Assembly: GCA_026399025.1 (NCBI GenBank)
Contig: JAPLRU010000036.1
Location: forward strand, 1 to 47,218
Length of the DNA stretch: 47,218 nt
Direction: 5' to 3'
Origin: Methylobacter sp.
GTDB lineage: Bacteria; Pseudomonadota; Gammaproteobacteria; Methylococcales; Methylomonadaceae
Part shown: piece by piece, positions 47,084 to 47,218 of the stretch
How the letters are laid out: each line of letters begins with the position of its first letter
How positions within the stretch are numbered: the stretch's first letter is position 1
Position numbers and translations under genes: made by a program
The notes under the pieces: generated by a model
The model's input: only the letters and a program-made list of their open reading frames with translations
Databases searched by the model: none
Told to the model about the DNA's origin: nothing

Positions 47084-47218
47084 GTGCGGCCAGGCAAGGT
47101 CGTTTATTCCAACGGGTGTGATCCCCGTCCCGGAAGGCGGGCCAGCCACTGGGTAGAGGACTCTGGGTCGGCGGGGGTAACTCCAAAGATTGAGCACAGA
47201 GCGTTTCAAGACAATAGG
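47084..47218 (+). mobile_element. 5' end of a group II intron (runs off the window)
   Basis: The insert begins GTGCGGCCAGGC, consistent with the conserved GUGYG 5' end of group II introns. It is followed by short GC-rich stems (for example ACGGG 47112-47116 with CCCGT 47124-47128) and non-coding sequence resembling domain I. It starts exactly where the PepSY reading frame breaks within a codon. The intron-encoded reverse transcriptase and the 3' end would be downstream. Confidence 0.7.

Overview
The window reads as chromosomal DNA of a gammaproteobacterium of roughly even base composition. A Methylococcales-type methanotroph relative is plausible from the mix of an MshQ-like surface protein, a Wsp-like chemosensory cluster, FecI/FecR/TonB-receptor/PepSY iron loci and dense palindromic repeats. 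This is an inference: no methane-oxidation or ribosomal marker lies in the window.

Layout. 1-6002 (+) is most of a giant Ig-repeat surface protein with an MshQ-type (DUF6701-like) C-terminus; its upstream reading frame is cut by an in-frame stop at 78-80. 6432-8763 (-) holds a probable tRNA wobble-modification pair (MnmM-type methyltransferase and MnmC-like FAD oxidoreductase) and a BrnT/BrnA toxin-antitoxin pair whose toxin start is overrun by a palindromic repeat. 8850-22647 (-) is a chemosensory cluster in transcription order CheW, CheR-TPR, CheW, MCP (HAMP and two PAS), CheA-REC, CheB, a hybrid kinase (REC-PAS-PAS-HK-REC-REC-HPT) and REC-EAL. It has the parts list of a Wsp surface-sensing system, but the c-di-GMP output is a phosphodiesterase rather than a diguanylate cyclase.

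23514-25423 (+) carries heme O synthase (cyoE) and a YbiB/TrpD2-like gene. 25490-26763 (+) is a lower-GC, overlapping two-gene unit of unknown function; its first product has an ADP-ribosyltransferase-like arrangement of motifs and its second a four-cysteine N-terminus.

27457-33385 (+) is a complete FecI/FecR/TonB-receptor/PepSY-TM iron-uptake locus. A second, rearranged one occupies 39656-47083, interleaved with a HicB gene beside a dead hicA and ending in a PepSY gene interrupted by what looks like the 5' end of a group II intron (47084 to the window edge). Both fecI-like sigma genes are preceded by the same long dyad built from GTCATAT half sites.

Between the two iron loci sits 34443-38781 (+): two small paralogous proteins of unknown family, a DyP-type heme peroxidase and a cytochrome P450 without the usual I-helix acid. 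This is the best candidate in the window for an undescribed enzyme system. An orphan rfbC (38865-39410, -) follows.

The intergenic spaces are packed with nested palindromic or MITE-like elements, several with clear terminal inverted repeats and target duplications, including one element inserted inside another. They divide the chemosensory cluster into separate blocks and abut or overrun gene starts.
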